Source: JBELMB01 sp042088665
Lineage (GTDB): Bacteria > Pseudomonadota > Alphaproteobacteria > Rhodobacterales > Rhodobacteraceae
Assembly: GCA_042088665.1 (NCBI GenBank)
Contig: JBELMB010000104.1
Span: 1-18,085 of the forward strand
Length of the DNA stretch: 18,085 bases
Direction: 5' to 3'
A program made the translations under genes and the position numbers. Positions within the stretch are counted from its first letter, which is position 1; each line of letters opens with the position of its first letter. Shown here piece after piece: positions 1 to 7,231 of the stretch. Under the pieces are notes generated by a model that made no database searches, was not told the DNA's origin, and saw only the letters and a program-made list of their open reading frames with translations.

Positions 1-894
1 ATCTTTGCCGGGACCGCCTGCACCATCACGGACCCGATCTCGGGCATGTACAAATCCCGCGAACTTCTGGAGCATCCGCCCAACGGGCAGGGTGTGACCG
101 CGCATCTGATGCTGAACATGTTGTCGCATTTCGACCTGGCCGGCATGGATCCCTTTGGCGCCGAACGCGCGCATATCGAGGCCGAAGCGGCGAAGCTCGC
201 CTATGACGCGCGCAACCGCTTTCTTGCGGATCCGGATCACATGACGCGCCTCGCGCATCTGCAATCACCCGAGACCGCCGCCCGTCTTGCCGCACTTATC
301 GATCCAAAGCGCGCCATGGCTGCGCCCGCCGAGTTCTCTGAAGCCGTGCACAAGGACACCATCTATCTGACGGTAGTGGACCGCGACCGCATGGCTGTCT
401 CGCTGATCTACTCGATCTTCCACAGTTTCGGGTCCGGCATTGCCTCGGACAAGTTCGGGATCCTGTTCCAGAACCGTGGTGCGGGCTTTACGCTGGACGC
501 GGGCCATCCGAACGAGCTGGCAGGTGGCAAGCGCCCGATGCACACGATCATCCCGGCAATGGTGCGCGAAGAAGGCCGCATCAGCATGCCCTTTGGCGTG
601 ATGGGCGGCCAATATCAACCCAACGGCCACGCCCGCCTGCTGACCAACATGATCGACTACGGCATGGATGCGCAAAGCGCGATCGACGCCCCACGCAGCT
701 TTGTCGAGAATGGAAAGCTGAGGCTGGAACGTGGCTACTCGGCGGCTGTGACTGCCGAACTTGCGGCCCGCGGCCATGACGTCGAAGTCCCCAACAGCCC
801 CATCGGCGGCGCGCAGTCCATCGTTATCCATGAAAACGGTGTTCTCGAGGGGGCCTCTGATCCCCGCAAGGACGGCTGCGCCATCGGCTATTGA
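1..894 (+). CDS. Gamma-glutamyltransferase-like Ntn hydrolase (5' end missing)
   Basis: The reading frame is open from base 1, so the N-terminal part of the protein lies outside the window; about 297 residues and the stop (TGA 892-894) are present. It is the small-subunit region of the gamma-glutamyltranspeptidase family, which cleaves itself at a Thr that then acts as nucleophile. The likely nucleophile is the Thr encoded at 358-360, in the context KDTIYLTVVD. Downstream are FGSGI, GKRPMHTIIPAM and FGVMGGQYQPNGH. From memory these resemble the YwrD-like branch more than the glutathione-cleaving E. coli Ggt, which has TTHYSVVD, PLSSMSP and a SPGG loop. The family is secure. The substrate is not, so glutathione should not be assumed. 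The signal peptide cannot be assessed because the start is missing. Confidence 0.9.
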   Translation: MFAGTACTITDPISGMYKSRELLEHPPNGQGVTAHLMLNMLSHFDLAGMDPFGAERAHIEAEAAKLAYDARNRFLADPDHMTRLAHLQSPETAARLAALIDPKRAMAAPAEFSEAVHKDTIYLTVVDRDRMAVSLIYSIFHSFGSGIASDKFGILFQNRGAGFTLDAGHPNELAGGKRPMHTIIPAMVREEGRISMPFGVMGGQYQPNGHARLLTNMIDYGMDAQSAIDAPRSFVENGKLRLERGYSAAVTAELAARGHDVEVPNSPIGGAQSIVIHENGVLEGASDPRKDGCAIGY

Positions 895-913
895 TCCCGA
901 TCCAGCACCTGAA

Positions 914-947
914 CCGGGGCGGAAACCGCAAGAAAGACCCGCCCCGG
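914..947 (+). terminator. Possible terminator hairpin after the GGT-like gene
   Basis: A perfect 9-bp inverted repeat (CCGGGGCGG at 914-922 and CCGCCCCGG at 939-947) encloses a 16-nt loop 20 nt after the stop of the GGT-like gene. No real T-run follows, only CATTTG. It is therefore either a weak or factor-assisted terminator or just an RNA-stabilising 3' stem. Confidence 0.4.
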
Positions 948-1007
948 CCTCATTTGCGCCCCGAGCTTCACGCAACTTAAAGGCGTTCACCTTCGAGGAG
1001 ATCGCCA

Positions 1008-1619
1008 ATGATTGGCATTGTAAGTGCACTGACAGGTTTCTTTGTGAATGCCCTGAATTTTCGTGGCCGTGCCACACGCGGGGAATTCTGGTGGGTTCAA
1101 CTGGCCTTGTTCCTGACCTACATCGTCGCCGGGTCGGCAGATATGCAGACGTTGATGTCGGCACAACTGGCAATGGAGCAGGGGGATTTCACCCATATGG
1201 CTTACCTCGCCACGTTCTGGATCGCGCTGTTGACCCTGATCCCGGCGCTCAGCCTCTGCGTACGTCGGTTGCATGACACGGGCCGAAGCGCATTCTGGAT
1301 GCTCGTTTCGATGGTGCCCCTGATCGGCGGATTGATCCTGTTCATCTTCTATCTTGGCCGGTCCGAGCCGGTCACAAACAAATGGGGCGACCCGCGCGAC
1401 CCTGACGAGCCTTTTGCGCCATCACGTCCCGGGGACGGGGCAACCATGGTGGCCTCGTCTGCCCCCCGCACGGGCAAGAGCGGGTCCCCATGGCAAAGCT
1501 ATGCCGTCCTGCTCAACGCCGAGCAGGCGCCGTCGCCGGAACAGGAAGATGCGCGCAAGGCAGAAATCAGCGACTACTACCGGACGCGCGTTCTCAAACA
1601 GCAGCCCTCGCAAGCCTGA
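1008..1619 (+). CDS. DUF805 family inner-membrane protein
   Basis: This 203-aa protein carries the DUF805 signature NFRGRATRGEFWW near residues 17-30, and a second family-like block, RRLHDTGRSAFWML, around residues 86-99. Three hydrophobic segments are visible, at about 29-48, 64-85 and 97-116. A charged, probably disordered tail of about 75 residues follows. DUF805 proteins are small integral membrane proteins of unknown biochemical role, and the sequence adds nothing more specific. The start is supported by GAGGAG at 995-1000, seven bases before the ATG. It is transcribed away from the GGT-like gene and converges on gshA. The 150-nt gap 1620-1769 holds only short stems (for example GGGCGC/GCGCCC) without T-runs. 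Confidence 0.9.
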   Translation: MIGIVSALTGFFVNALNFRGRATRGEFWWVQLALFLTYIVAGSADMQTLMSAQLAMEQGDFTHMAYLATFWIALLTLIPALSLCVRRLHDTGRSAFWMLVSMVPLIGGLILFIFYLGRSEPVTNKWGDPRDPDEPFAPSRPGDGATMVASSAPRTGKSGSPWQSYAVLLNAEQAPSPEQEDARKAEISDYYRTRVLKQQPSQA

Positions 1620-1769
1620 GCCATCATCGTACAAACGGGGCGCGGTTCACCACTGCGCCCTGCACGCCTTCAACAGGTCTTAACCGAATCGCCCAAAGAT
1701 AAAGGGCGGTAAGGAGGGGGTAAGCCGCGGACCGGCTTTGACCGTCTCGAAAGCCCTCCAACCGTCGTG

Positions 1770-3140
1770 TCAGTACGAGAACTCGCCGTAGATCCGGCTC
1801 AGGTCACCGTTCCAGTCGCCATGGTAGTGTTCCAAAAGCTCGTCTGACGGCACCTGCCCGGTTTCAACGCTTTCCTTCAGCGCATTCAGGAAATGCGTCT
1901 CGTCAGGCACAAGGCCCCCCGCGCCGGGCTTTGCCCGCGCCGCGAGACCCGCCTCGGCGATGTTCAGAACCTCGCGCGCAAGGTCATGCATCTTGATCCC
2001 GTTCACTTCGGCCTGCAGCGCATCTCGCGTTGCTGCCAGCCGCAGGCCTTCGCGGGTCTCTGCATCCCAATCCTTTGCAAGATCCCAGGCCGCATCAAGC
2101 GCGCCCTGATCATAGGTCAGTCCGACCCAGAACGCCGGCAAGGCACAAAGCCGCCGCCATGGTCCGCCATCCGCACCGCGCATCTCGATGTATGTCTTCA
2201 CCCGTGCGTCGGGAAAGATCGTCGTCAGGTGGTCTGCCCAATCCGACAGTGTCGGCGTCTCGCCCGGAAGCGCGGGCAGTTTTCCCTGAAGGAAATCCCG
2301 GAACGACTGCCCCAGCGCGTTGTGATACACGCCATCGCGGTAGACAAAATACATCGGCACATCGAGCGCATATTGCGCCCAGGCCTCGAACCCGAACCCG
2401 TCGTCAAAGACAAATGGCAACATGCCCGTGCGCGCGTCGTCCAGCGTCTCCCAGATCTGCATGCGCTTGGATTTCACGCCCAGCGGCTTGCCCTCAAAGA
2501 ACGGCGAGTTCGAGAACAGCGCCGTGGCAACGGGTGAGAGCGCCAGCGCGACGCGCATCTTTTGCACCATGTCGGCCTCGGAGGCGAAATCAAGGTTCAC
2601 CTGCACGGTGCAGGTCCGGCGCATCATCTGCTTGCCGGTGGTGCCCACGGTGTCCATGTAGGCATCCATCAGCTTGTAACGCCCCTTGGGCATCAACGGC
2701 ATCTCGTCATGCGACCAGACAGGGGCCGCCCCCAGCCCGATGAAACCGACACCGATCTCGTCGGCGATATCCTTGACCTCGCGCAGGTGCTCGTTCACCT
2801 CGTCGCAGGTCTGGTGGATGGTCTCCAGCGGTGCGCCGGACAGTTCCAGTGCACCCCCGGGTTCGAGCGAGACATTGGCCCCGCCCTTCGTCAACCCGAT
2901 GATATGACCCGCTTCTTCCACCGGGGCCCATCCGTGCCGGTCGCGCAGACCTTCGAGAACGGCCTTGATGGACCGCTCACCGTCATAGGGCAGCGGCTTC
3001 AGCGAATCCCGGCAAAACCCGAATTTTTCGTGCTCCGTGCCGATACGCCAGTCGGCTTCGGGCTTGCAGCCCTGCGCGAGGTATTCGGCCAGCTGGGAGT
3101 GATGCTCGATCGGCCCGCCGCCGGATTGAGGGATGGACAT
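1770..3140 (-). CDS. gshA: Glutamate-cysteine ligase
   Basis: The product joins L-glutamate to L-cysteine using ATP, the first step of glutathione synthesis in the cytoplasm. It is 456 aa and matches the plant/proteobacterial ligase class rather than E. coli GshA. Visible motifs include IGTEHEKFGF at about 33-42, GANVSLEPGGALELSGAP at 87-104, VGFIGLGAAPVW at 131-142, and RRTCTVQVNLDF at 174-185. A 5' extension to 3191 is open, but the ATG at 3138-3140 is preferred because a GGGAGC sits about five bases upstream and homologous proteins begin near this point. It is the last gene of a minus-strand run starting at rsmE, separated from the preceding membrane-protein gene by 63 nt. It may therefore share that transcript or have its own promoter in the gap. 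Confidence 0.95.
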   Translation of the reverse strand: MSIPQSGGGPIEHHSQLAEYLAQGCKPEADWRIGTEHEKFGFCRDSLKPLPYDGERSIKAVLEGLRDRHGWAPVEEAGHIIGLTKGGANVSLEPGGALELSGAPLETIHQTCDEVNEHLREVKDIADEIGVGFIGLGAAPVWSHDEMPLMPKGRYKLMDAYMDTVGTTGKQMMRRTCTVQVNLDFASEADMVQKMRVALALSPVATALFSNSPFFEGKPLGVKSKRMQIWETLDDARTGMLPFVFDDGFGFEAWAQYALDVPMYFVYRDGVYHNALGQSFRDFLQGKLPALPGETPTLSDWADHLTTIFPDARVKTYIEMRGADGGPWRRLCALPAFWVGLTYDQGALDAAWDLAKDWDAETREGLRLAATRDALQAEVNGIKMHDLAREVLNIAEAGLAARAKPGAGGLVPDETHFLNALKESVETGQVPSDELLEHYHGDWNGDLSRIYGEFSY

Positions 3141-3203
3141 GTGAAGCTCCCGGTGTGCTTGGCCAATTTCAACTTGGTTTCCTGTCGCCAAACGCGGCCC
3201 GTG

Positions 3204-3728
3204 TCAATGCAGCCGCTGCATCGCGGCCATCTGGGCAGCGGAACGCCAGATCACCACCACGTGATCGCCGCCCGACTGCATCTGGCGTAACATGTGCTCG
3301 GTCCGAATGTCCGGCAAGTGTGCAAAGGCGTCAAAAAGCGCGTCTGCCCCTTTCGCCGTCAGGGGGATCGACAACGGGGGCTGCCCGGGTGCGCGCAAAA
3401 GCCAGACGGGCGGTGTCCCCCGTGGATCAAGGTCGAGCCCGGAAAGCGCCTCGAGGTCGACCACCCCACCATCGAGCGGACCAAAGTAACTGATCCGCCC
3501 TTCGACCACCTGAACCACGCCGGGGCCGTCCTCGCCTTGCCGGAACCGGGCGCGCTGGATCCCGGCCAGCAAGAGGGTAACGCCGCCGGCAATCACAAGG
3601 TAGCCGATCCAGGACAACAGGCCGCCCCCGGTGAAGACGCCCCAGTAGAGGCCCAGCAAGATGATCGCGCCGCCGATCAGGACCTCCTGCCAGCGGCGCA
3701 GAACGGCAATGGCTTCTGGTCGGATCAT
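3204..3728 (-). CDS. Conserved-type small membrane protein, function unknown
   Basis: I do not recognise a named family for this 174-aa protein. Residues about 13-30 (VLIGGAIILLGLYWG) and 35-56 (GGLLSWIGYLVIAGGVTLLLAG) form two hydrophobic segments with a short linker. They are followed by RARFR and a soluble C-terminal domain of about 115 residues, rich in beta-type patterns (VVQVVEGRISYFGP, VWLLRAPGQPPLSIPL). The likely topology is a membrane hairpin with a cytoplasmic domain. Its ATG overlaps the stop of the GNAT gene by 4 nt (ATGA), indicating translational coupling. Its stop is 63 nt before the gshA start. No catalytic motif is visible. Confidence 0.8.
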   Translation of the reverse strand: MIRPEAIAVLRRWQEVLIGGAIILLGLYWGVFTGGGLLSWIGYLVIAGGVTLLLAGIQRARFRQGEDGPGVVQVVEGRISYFGPLDGGVVDLEALSGLDLDPRGTPPVWLLRAPGQPPLSIPLTAKGADALFDAFAHLPDIRTEHMLRQMQSGGDHVVVIWRSAAQMAAMQRLH

Positions 3729-4588
3729 GCGGCCCCCGTCAGCAAACGGGGGTCATTCAACAGCGCGATGCGATAACCGCCGATCTTCTGGAACCCGATT
3801 TTTTCATAGGCCGAGGCCGCCGCTTCGGACGCCGCAAAGAGGATGCCCGTCGTGCTGCCCTGCGCCGCGGCATCAGCCAAAAGCCCCGCCGTGACGCGCC
3901 CGCCGCGCCCTGCCCCGCGCAGTTCTGCGGGCACAAAGACACCACCCACCTGAACCGCGGAGCCCGCCTTTGCATTCACGCCCGCCATGCCCACCATGTT
4001 GCCGTCTTCCTCCATCACACGCATCCGGTCCGACCCCACTGCCGCTTGCGCCCGTCTCTCGGCCACTTGTGGCAGGACGTCTGGCGTGACACCCGGGGGC
4101 ACGGAGTCTGTCTCTTGCATATAAGTCGCCAACCAGCGGCTCAGGAGGGGCACGTCCTGCATTTCCGGCGCGCGGACCTTCGGCGCGGGTGGCAGATCGC
4201 GCAGCGCGATGCGGTAGAGCGGCTCCACCCGGTTGATGCGCCAGGCTTCATCCGGCACGGCCAGCGCGTCGAGGATCTGCGTCACCTGTTCCACATGCCC
4301 GGTCATGCCGCTCAGCGTGTATCCCTTGAGCAGGTGCATGTAGGTTTGCGCCTCGGACGGGGTGAGACCGGGCAACTGGCACATGAGAAACCCGCCGTTG
4401 GTGCAGCCAAAGACGCCGGTGATGCCATCCCCTGTCTCGCGCAGGAAGAACGCCGTGCCGTGAGGATGTTCCGTTTTGCCGATGCCATGGGCCTCAAGAT
4501 TGCCCATCAGGAACATCGAGGTTTCGATATGTCCTTCGAGGAAGGCCGCGATGGCGCCTGCGTCCTCGGGATTGGCCTTGCGGATCAT
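3725..4588 (-). CDS. GNAT family N-acetyltransferase, two-lobed
   Basis: The 287-aa protein has a recognisable GNAT core in its C-terminal half. This includes an acyl-CoA-binding segment, VGGVFVPAELRGAGRGGR (about 216-233), whose ELRGAGRG part fits the family R/Q-x-x-G-x-G/A loop. It ends with AASAYEKIGFQKIGGYRIAL, the typical last strand-helix-strand. The N-terminal half (about 1-130) looks like a degenerate second acetyltransferase-like lobe without that loop. The substrate cannot be predicted. It overlaps the preceding gene by 4 nt and the following gene by 4 nt, so it sits inside a tightly coupled operon. GGAG about eight bases upstream supports the ATG at 4588. Confidence 0.88.
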   Translation of the reverse strand: MIRKANPEDAGAIAAFLEGHIETSMFLMGNLEAHGIGKTEHPHGTAFFLRETGDGITGVFGCTNGGFLMCQLPGLTPSEAQTYMHLLKGYTLSGMTGHVEQVTQILDALAVPDEAWRINRVEPLYRIALRDLPPAPKVRAPEMQDVPLLSRWLATYMQETDSVPPGVTPDVLPQVAERRAQAAVGSDRMRVMEEDGNMVGMAGVNAKAGSAVQVGGVFVPAELRGAGRGGRVTAGLLADAAAQGSTTGILFAASEAAASAYEKIGFQKIGGYRIALLNDPRLLTGAA

Positions 4589-5493
4589 GTGTCGTCTCCG
4601 TCCAGGGGGTGCCAGGGCTGTCCGCCCGTCTGGCGCCCGCGTTTCAAACCGGTGTAGGGGGCCTCGACCGGGGTGAACCGGTTCGGGGTCAGGTCTGCAA
4701 TTTCAGTCGTGGCGCCATCCGGTGTCCAGCACCAAACGCACCCCTCGCGGCCAAAGACCACCTCGGCGCCATCCGCCTCGGCCCAGCTGTCGTGCAAGGC
4801 AAGCCGGTCGCCTGCCTGCCCGGACAGATGATGGGTTTCCCAGTAGATCTGCCCCGTGGGTCCGCGATCCTCAAGCGAGGCCGTGACCGTCTTTTCCAGC
4901 ACGGTTCCGCCTTCCAGCGCGCGGCTGAACCGCCAGCGGTGCGCGCCGTAGCGGGACACTTTTTCAAATGTCTGCCCGCCAAAGGCCCAGCCGTCGCGCT
5001 TGAGGCGCGCAGGATAAAGGACCATGTCCTCGCCGTGCTCCTGCGGCACGCTGTCGGGCCGGTCCATGACCCGGGTCAGCTGCGCCTCGGCATCCGGCGC
5101 GCGCCATGTGTCGTCCGGGTGCTCTGCCATGCCGCCGCGATCCACCCAAAAGCGCCGCCCGTCCAGAAACACCCCGCCGCCGTTCCACGCCCCGCCATGC
5201 GGAACCAGCGTGGTCGCGGTGAAAAACGGCGGGCGGCTGATCGCCGTGTAGCTGCTGACCGGCGCCTTGTAGGGCGCCGCAAAGTACAACAGATGCGCTG
5301 CGTCCAGTGACAGATCGCAACGACGCGGGTAAATGCGGTGCTTCAGCCATTGCCCCGGCGTGATTTCATCGGTCTCCAGATCCCAAAGCAGCTGCTGCAC
5401 CTGCCTGTGCGGCCCCTGCCGAAATAGGACGACACGCGCCGCGGACCGGGCCTTTATCCCGAAGATGCGCGCGGGGACGGGGGACTCAGCCAT
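4585..5493 (-). CDS. Uncharacterised 302-aa protein in the rsmE-gshA run
   Basis: I do not recognise a characterised family. The protein is soluble, with no signal peptide or membrane segment, and unusually rich in Trp, Gly and Arg. Several blocks resemble beta-propeller or beta-sandwich blades: VVLFRQGPHRQVQQLLWDLE, CDLSLDAAHLLYFAA, SSYTAISRPPFFTATTL, and GGGVFLDGRRFWVDRG. A Cys pair occurs near the C-terminus (EGCVWCWTPDG). Its ATG at 5491-5493 overlaps the end of rsmE by 8 nt, and its stop overlaps the GNAT start by 4 nt, so it is almost certainly co-translated with both. Full-length coding capacity, a clean start and coupling make it a real gene. Its function is unknown. Confidence 0.85.
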   Translation of the reverse strand: MAESPVPARIFGIKARSAARVVLFRQGPHRQVQQLLWDLETDEITPGQWLKHRIYPRRCDLSLDAAHLLYFAAPYKAPVSSYTAISRPPFFTATTLVPHGGAWNGGGVFLDGRRFWVDRGGMAEHPDDTWRAPDAEAQLTRVMDRPDSVPQEHGEDMVLYPARLKRDGWAFGGQTFEKVSRYGAHRWRFSRALEGGTVLEKTVTASLEDRGPTGQIYWETHHLSGQAGDRLALHDSWAEADGAEVVFGREGCVWCWTPDGATTEIADLTPNRFTPVEAPYTGLKRGRQTGGQPWHPLDGDDT

Positions 5494-6214
5494 GCCAGTC
5501 GCCCAAGGCCGCCTGCCACAGCGTCAGCGCCGCCACCGCCGCCGTTTCTGCGCGCAGGATACGCGGTCCGAGGCTGATCGCGGTGGCGCCGGGAAAGGCA
5601 TGCAGGCGCGCACGCTCACGGTCGGAAAAGCCGCCCTCCGGACCGATCAGCACGGCCCAGGGTCCGGGGCTGAGCCCGCTCAGCGTGCCCGAAGGCTCTC
5701 CGACGCGACTCTCGTCACAAAACAGGATCTGCCGGCCGTCAGGCCAGTCGGCCAGGACCTGATCCAGCCGTCGAAGCGGCGCGACCTCGGGCACATGGAC
5801 CGCGCCGCATTGCTCTGCGGCCTCGATGGCGTGGGCCTCCTGCTTGTCCTGGCGCAACCGCTCCGCGTTGCTGAAATCCGTGCTCACCGGCACGATCCGC
5901 GCGGCACCCAGTTCGACGGCCTTTTCGACGATGAAATCGGTGCGCGCCTTCTTGACCGGTGCAAAGACCAGCCAAAGGTCGGGCGGCATCGTCTGGATCG
6001 CCGTTTGCGTGTCGCACCGCAGCACGCCGCCGCGCTTGCCCGCCTCGACCACCGGGGCGCGCCATTCGCCGTCGCGCCCGTTGAACAGCGCAACTTCGGC
6101 ACCGATGGCGAGACGCATCACTCCAAAAAGGTAATGCGCCTGCTCCCGCGTCAGCGGGACGCCCTGTCCCTCGTTCAAAGGCTGGTCTACAAAGAGGCGT
6201 ATCTTGGGTTTCAT
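5486..6214 (-). CDS. rsmE: 16S rRNA (uracil(1498)-N(3))-methyltransferase
   Basis: The 242-aa product is a SPOUT-class methyltransferase that uses S-adenosylmethionine to methylate U1498 of 16S rRNA. The N-terminal PUA-like part contains REQAHYLFGVMRL (23-35) and LFNGRDGEW (43-51). The SPOUT knot is marked by IGPEGGFSDRE (190-200) and LGPRILRAETA (215-225), both typical of RsmE. The same frame stays open upstream through the complement of ubiA up to 7198, but that part is an antisense shadow. The start at 6214 matches the family's N-terminus and lies 12 nt from the divergent ubiA start. The Shine-Dalgarno sequence is weak. It is the first gene of the run leading to gshA, so its promoter probably lies within the ubiA coding region. 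Confidence 0.95.
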   Translation of the reverse strand: MKPKIRLFVDQPLNEGQGVPLTREQAHYLFGVMRLAIGAEVALFNGRDGEWRAPVVEAGKRGGVLRCDTQTAIQTMPPDLWLVFAPVKKARTDFIVEKAVELGAARIVPVSTDFSNAERLRQDKQEAHAIEAAEQCGAVHVPEVAPLRRLDQVLADWPDGRQILFCDESRVGEPSGTLSGLSPGPWAVLIGPEGGFSDRERARLHAFPGATAISLGPRILRAETAAVAALTLWQAALGDWHG

Positions 6215-6220
6215 GAGGGG
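6215..6220 (+). promoter_or_regulatory. Ribosome binding site of ubiA
   Basis: GAGGGG lies six bases before the ubiA ATG at 6227 and directly abuts the complement of the rsmE start codon (6212-6214). It fixes the ubiA start. It also shows that the two divergent genes share a 12-bp gap that cannot hold promoters for both directions. Confidence 0.75.
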
Positions 6221-6226
6221 CAACTT

Positions 6227-7192
6227 ATGTCCGGCACTTCGCAGACACCAGAGCCCGGCGAACAGGTCGCCGATGCCGTTACCGGCAACTGGGTCGATAC
6301 CTACGCCCCGAAGGTCGCCCGCCCCTACCTGCGGCTCAGCCGCGCTGACCGGCCGATTGGCACGTGGTTGCTGCTGCTTCCGTGCTGGTGGGGGCTTGGG
6401 CTTGCGATGGTGCACGATGGTCAGGCCTCCTGGTTCGACCTGTGGATCTTTGTCGGCTGCGGCATCGGAGCCTTCCTGATGCGCGGCGCGGGCTGCACGT
6501 GGAACGACATCACCGACCGCGACATCGATGGCCACGTAGAGCGCACCGCCTCGCGCCCCATCCCCTCGGGCCAGGTGTCCACGAAACAGGCGCTGGCCTG
6601 GGCCATTGCGCAAAGCCTGCTGGCCTTCTGCATCCTGATCACCCTGCCCCGGGCAGCGATTGCGCTTGGCGTGCTCGCCTTGGTGCCGGTGGCCGTCTAC
6701 CCCTTTGCCAAGCGGTTCACCTGGTGGCCGCAGGTCTTTCTGGGCATTGCCTTCAACTGGGGCGCCTTGCTGGCCTGGACCGCGCATACCGGCGCGCTGG
6801 AGGCACCCGCCGTGGTGCTGTATTTTGCCGGGATCGCGTGGACCCTGTTCTACGACACGATCTACGCCCATCAGGATTCCGAAGATGACGCGCTGATCGG
6901 CGTGAAATCCACCGCGCGGCTTTTTGGCGAGGACTCGCCGAAATGGCTGGCGCGTTTCCTCGTCGCCTCGGTCGCGCTGATGGGCATCGCCATTGTCGCT
7001 GCCGCCCCGGATGACGAGATCTTCAAGATGGTGCTCATGCTCTGCGGGCCTTGGGCCATGGGCTGGCACATGTTGTGGCAACTGAGGCGGCTCAAACTCG
7101 ACGATACCGCGCGTCTGCTCGAATTGTTTCGCTCTAACCGGGACGCGGGCCTGCTTCCGGTGCTGTTTTTCGCCGCTGCCATCATCGCTTGA
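6227..7192 (+). CDS. ubiA: 4-hydroxybenzoate polyprenyltransferase
   Basis: This 321-aa integral membrane enzyme attaches the polyprenyl tail to 4-hydroxybenzoate in ubiquinone synthesis. Both Asp-rich motifs that bind Mg-diphosphate are present: NDITDRDID at 93-101, followed by RTASRPIPSG, and YDTIYAHQDSEDD at 209-221, followed by IGVKSTARLFG. Eight or nine hydrophobic segments fit the family. The N-terminus carries about 40 hydrophilic residues before RPIGTWLLLLPCWWGL, slightly longer than many UbiA proteins. Later in-frame ATGs lie inside conserved sequence, so 6227 with its GAGGGG site is preferred. It diverges from rsmE. The OmpA-family gene starts 39 nt downstream and could be co-transcribed. 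Confidence 0.95.
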   Translation: MSGTSQTPEPGEQVADAVTGNWVDTYAPKVARPYLRLSRADRPIGTWLLLLPCWWGLGLAMVHDGQASWFDLWIFVGCGIGAFLMRGAGCTWNDITDRDIDGHVERTASRPIPSGQVSTKQALAWAIAQSLLAFCILITLPRAAIALGVLALVPVAVYPFAKRFTWWPQVFLGIAFNWGALLAWTAHTGALEAPAVVLYFAGIAWTLFYDTIYAHQDSEDDALIGVKSTARLFGEDSPKWLARFLVASVALMGIAIVAAAPDDEIFKMVLMLCGPWAMGWHMLWQLRRLKLDDTARLLELFRSNRDAGLLPVLFFAAAIIA

Positions 7193-7231
7193 TTGCACTA
7201 ACCCCCCGGCTTGCGTATCAGGCGGGGAACC

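Noticed and set aside
265..1173. 302-aa minus-strand frame
   Set aside because: It is antisense to the GGT-like and DUF805 genes, which have clear family motifs.
1620..1769. Small gene or terminator in the gap between DUF805 and gshA
   Set aside because: Only short stems and short Arg-rich frames without ribosome sites were found.
5333..6226. Upstream extension of the ubiA frame to 619 aa
   Set aside because: It runs antisense through rsmE with Arg/Pro-rich, low-meaning sequence; the UbiA protein begins at 6227 behind a ribosome site.
6215..7198. Upstream extension of the rsmE frame to a 570-aa protein
   Set aside because: It is the complement of ubiA, lacks family similarity and arises from high-GC open antisense frames; RsmE homology begins at 6214.
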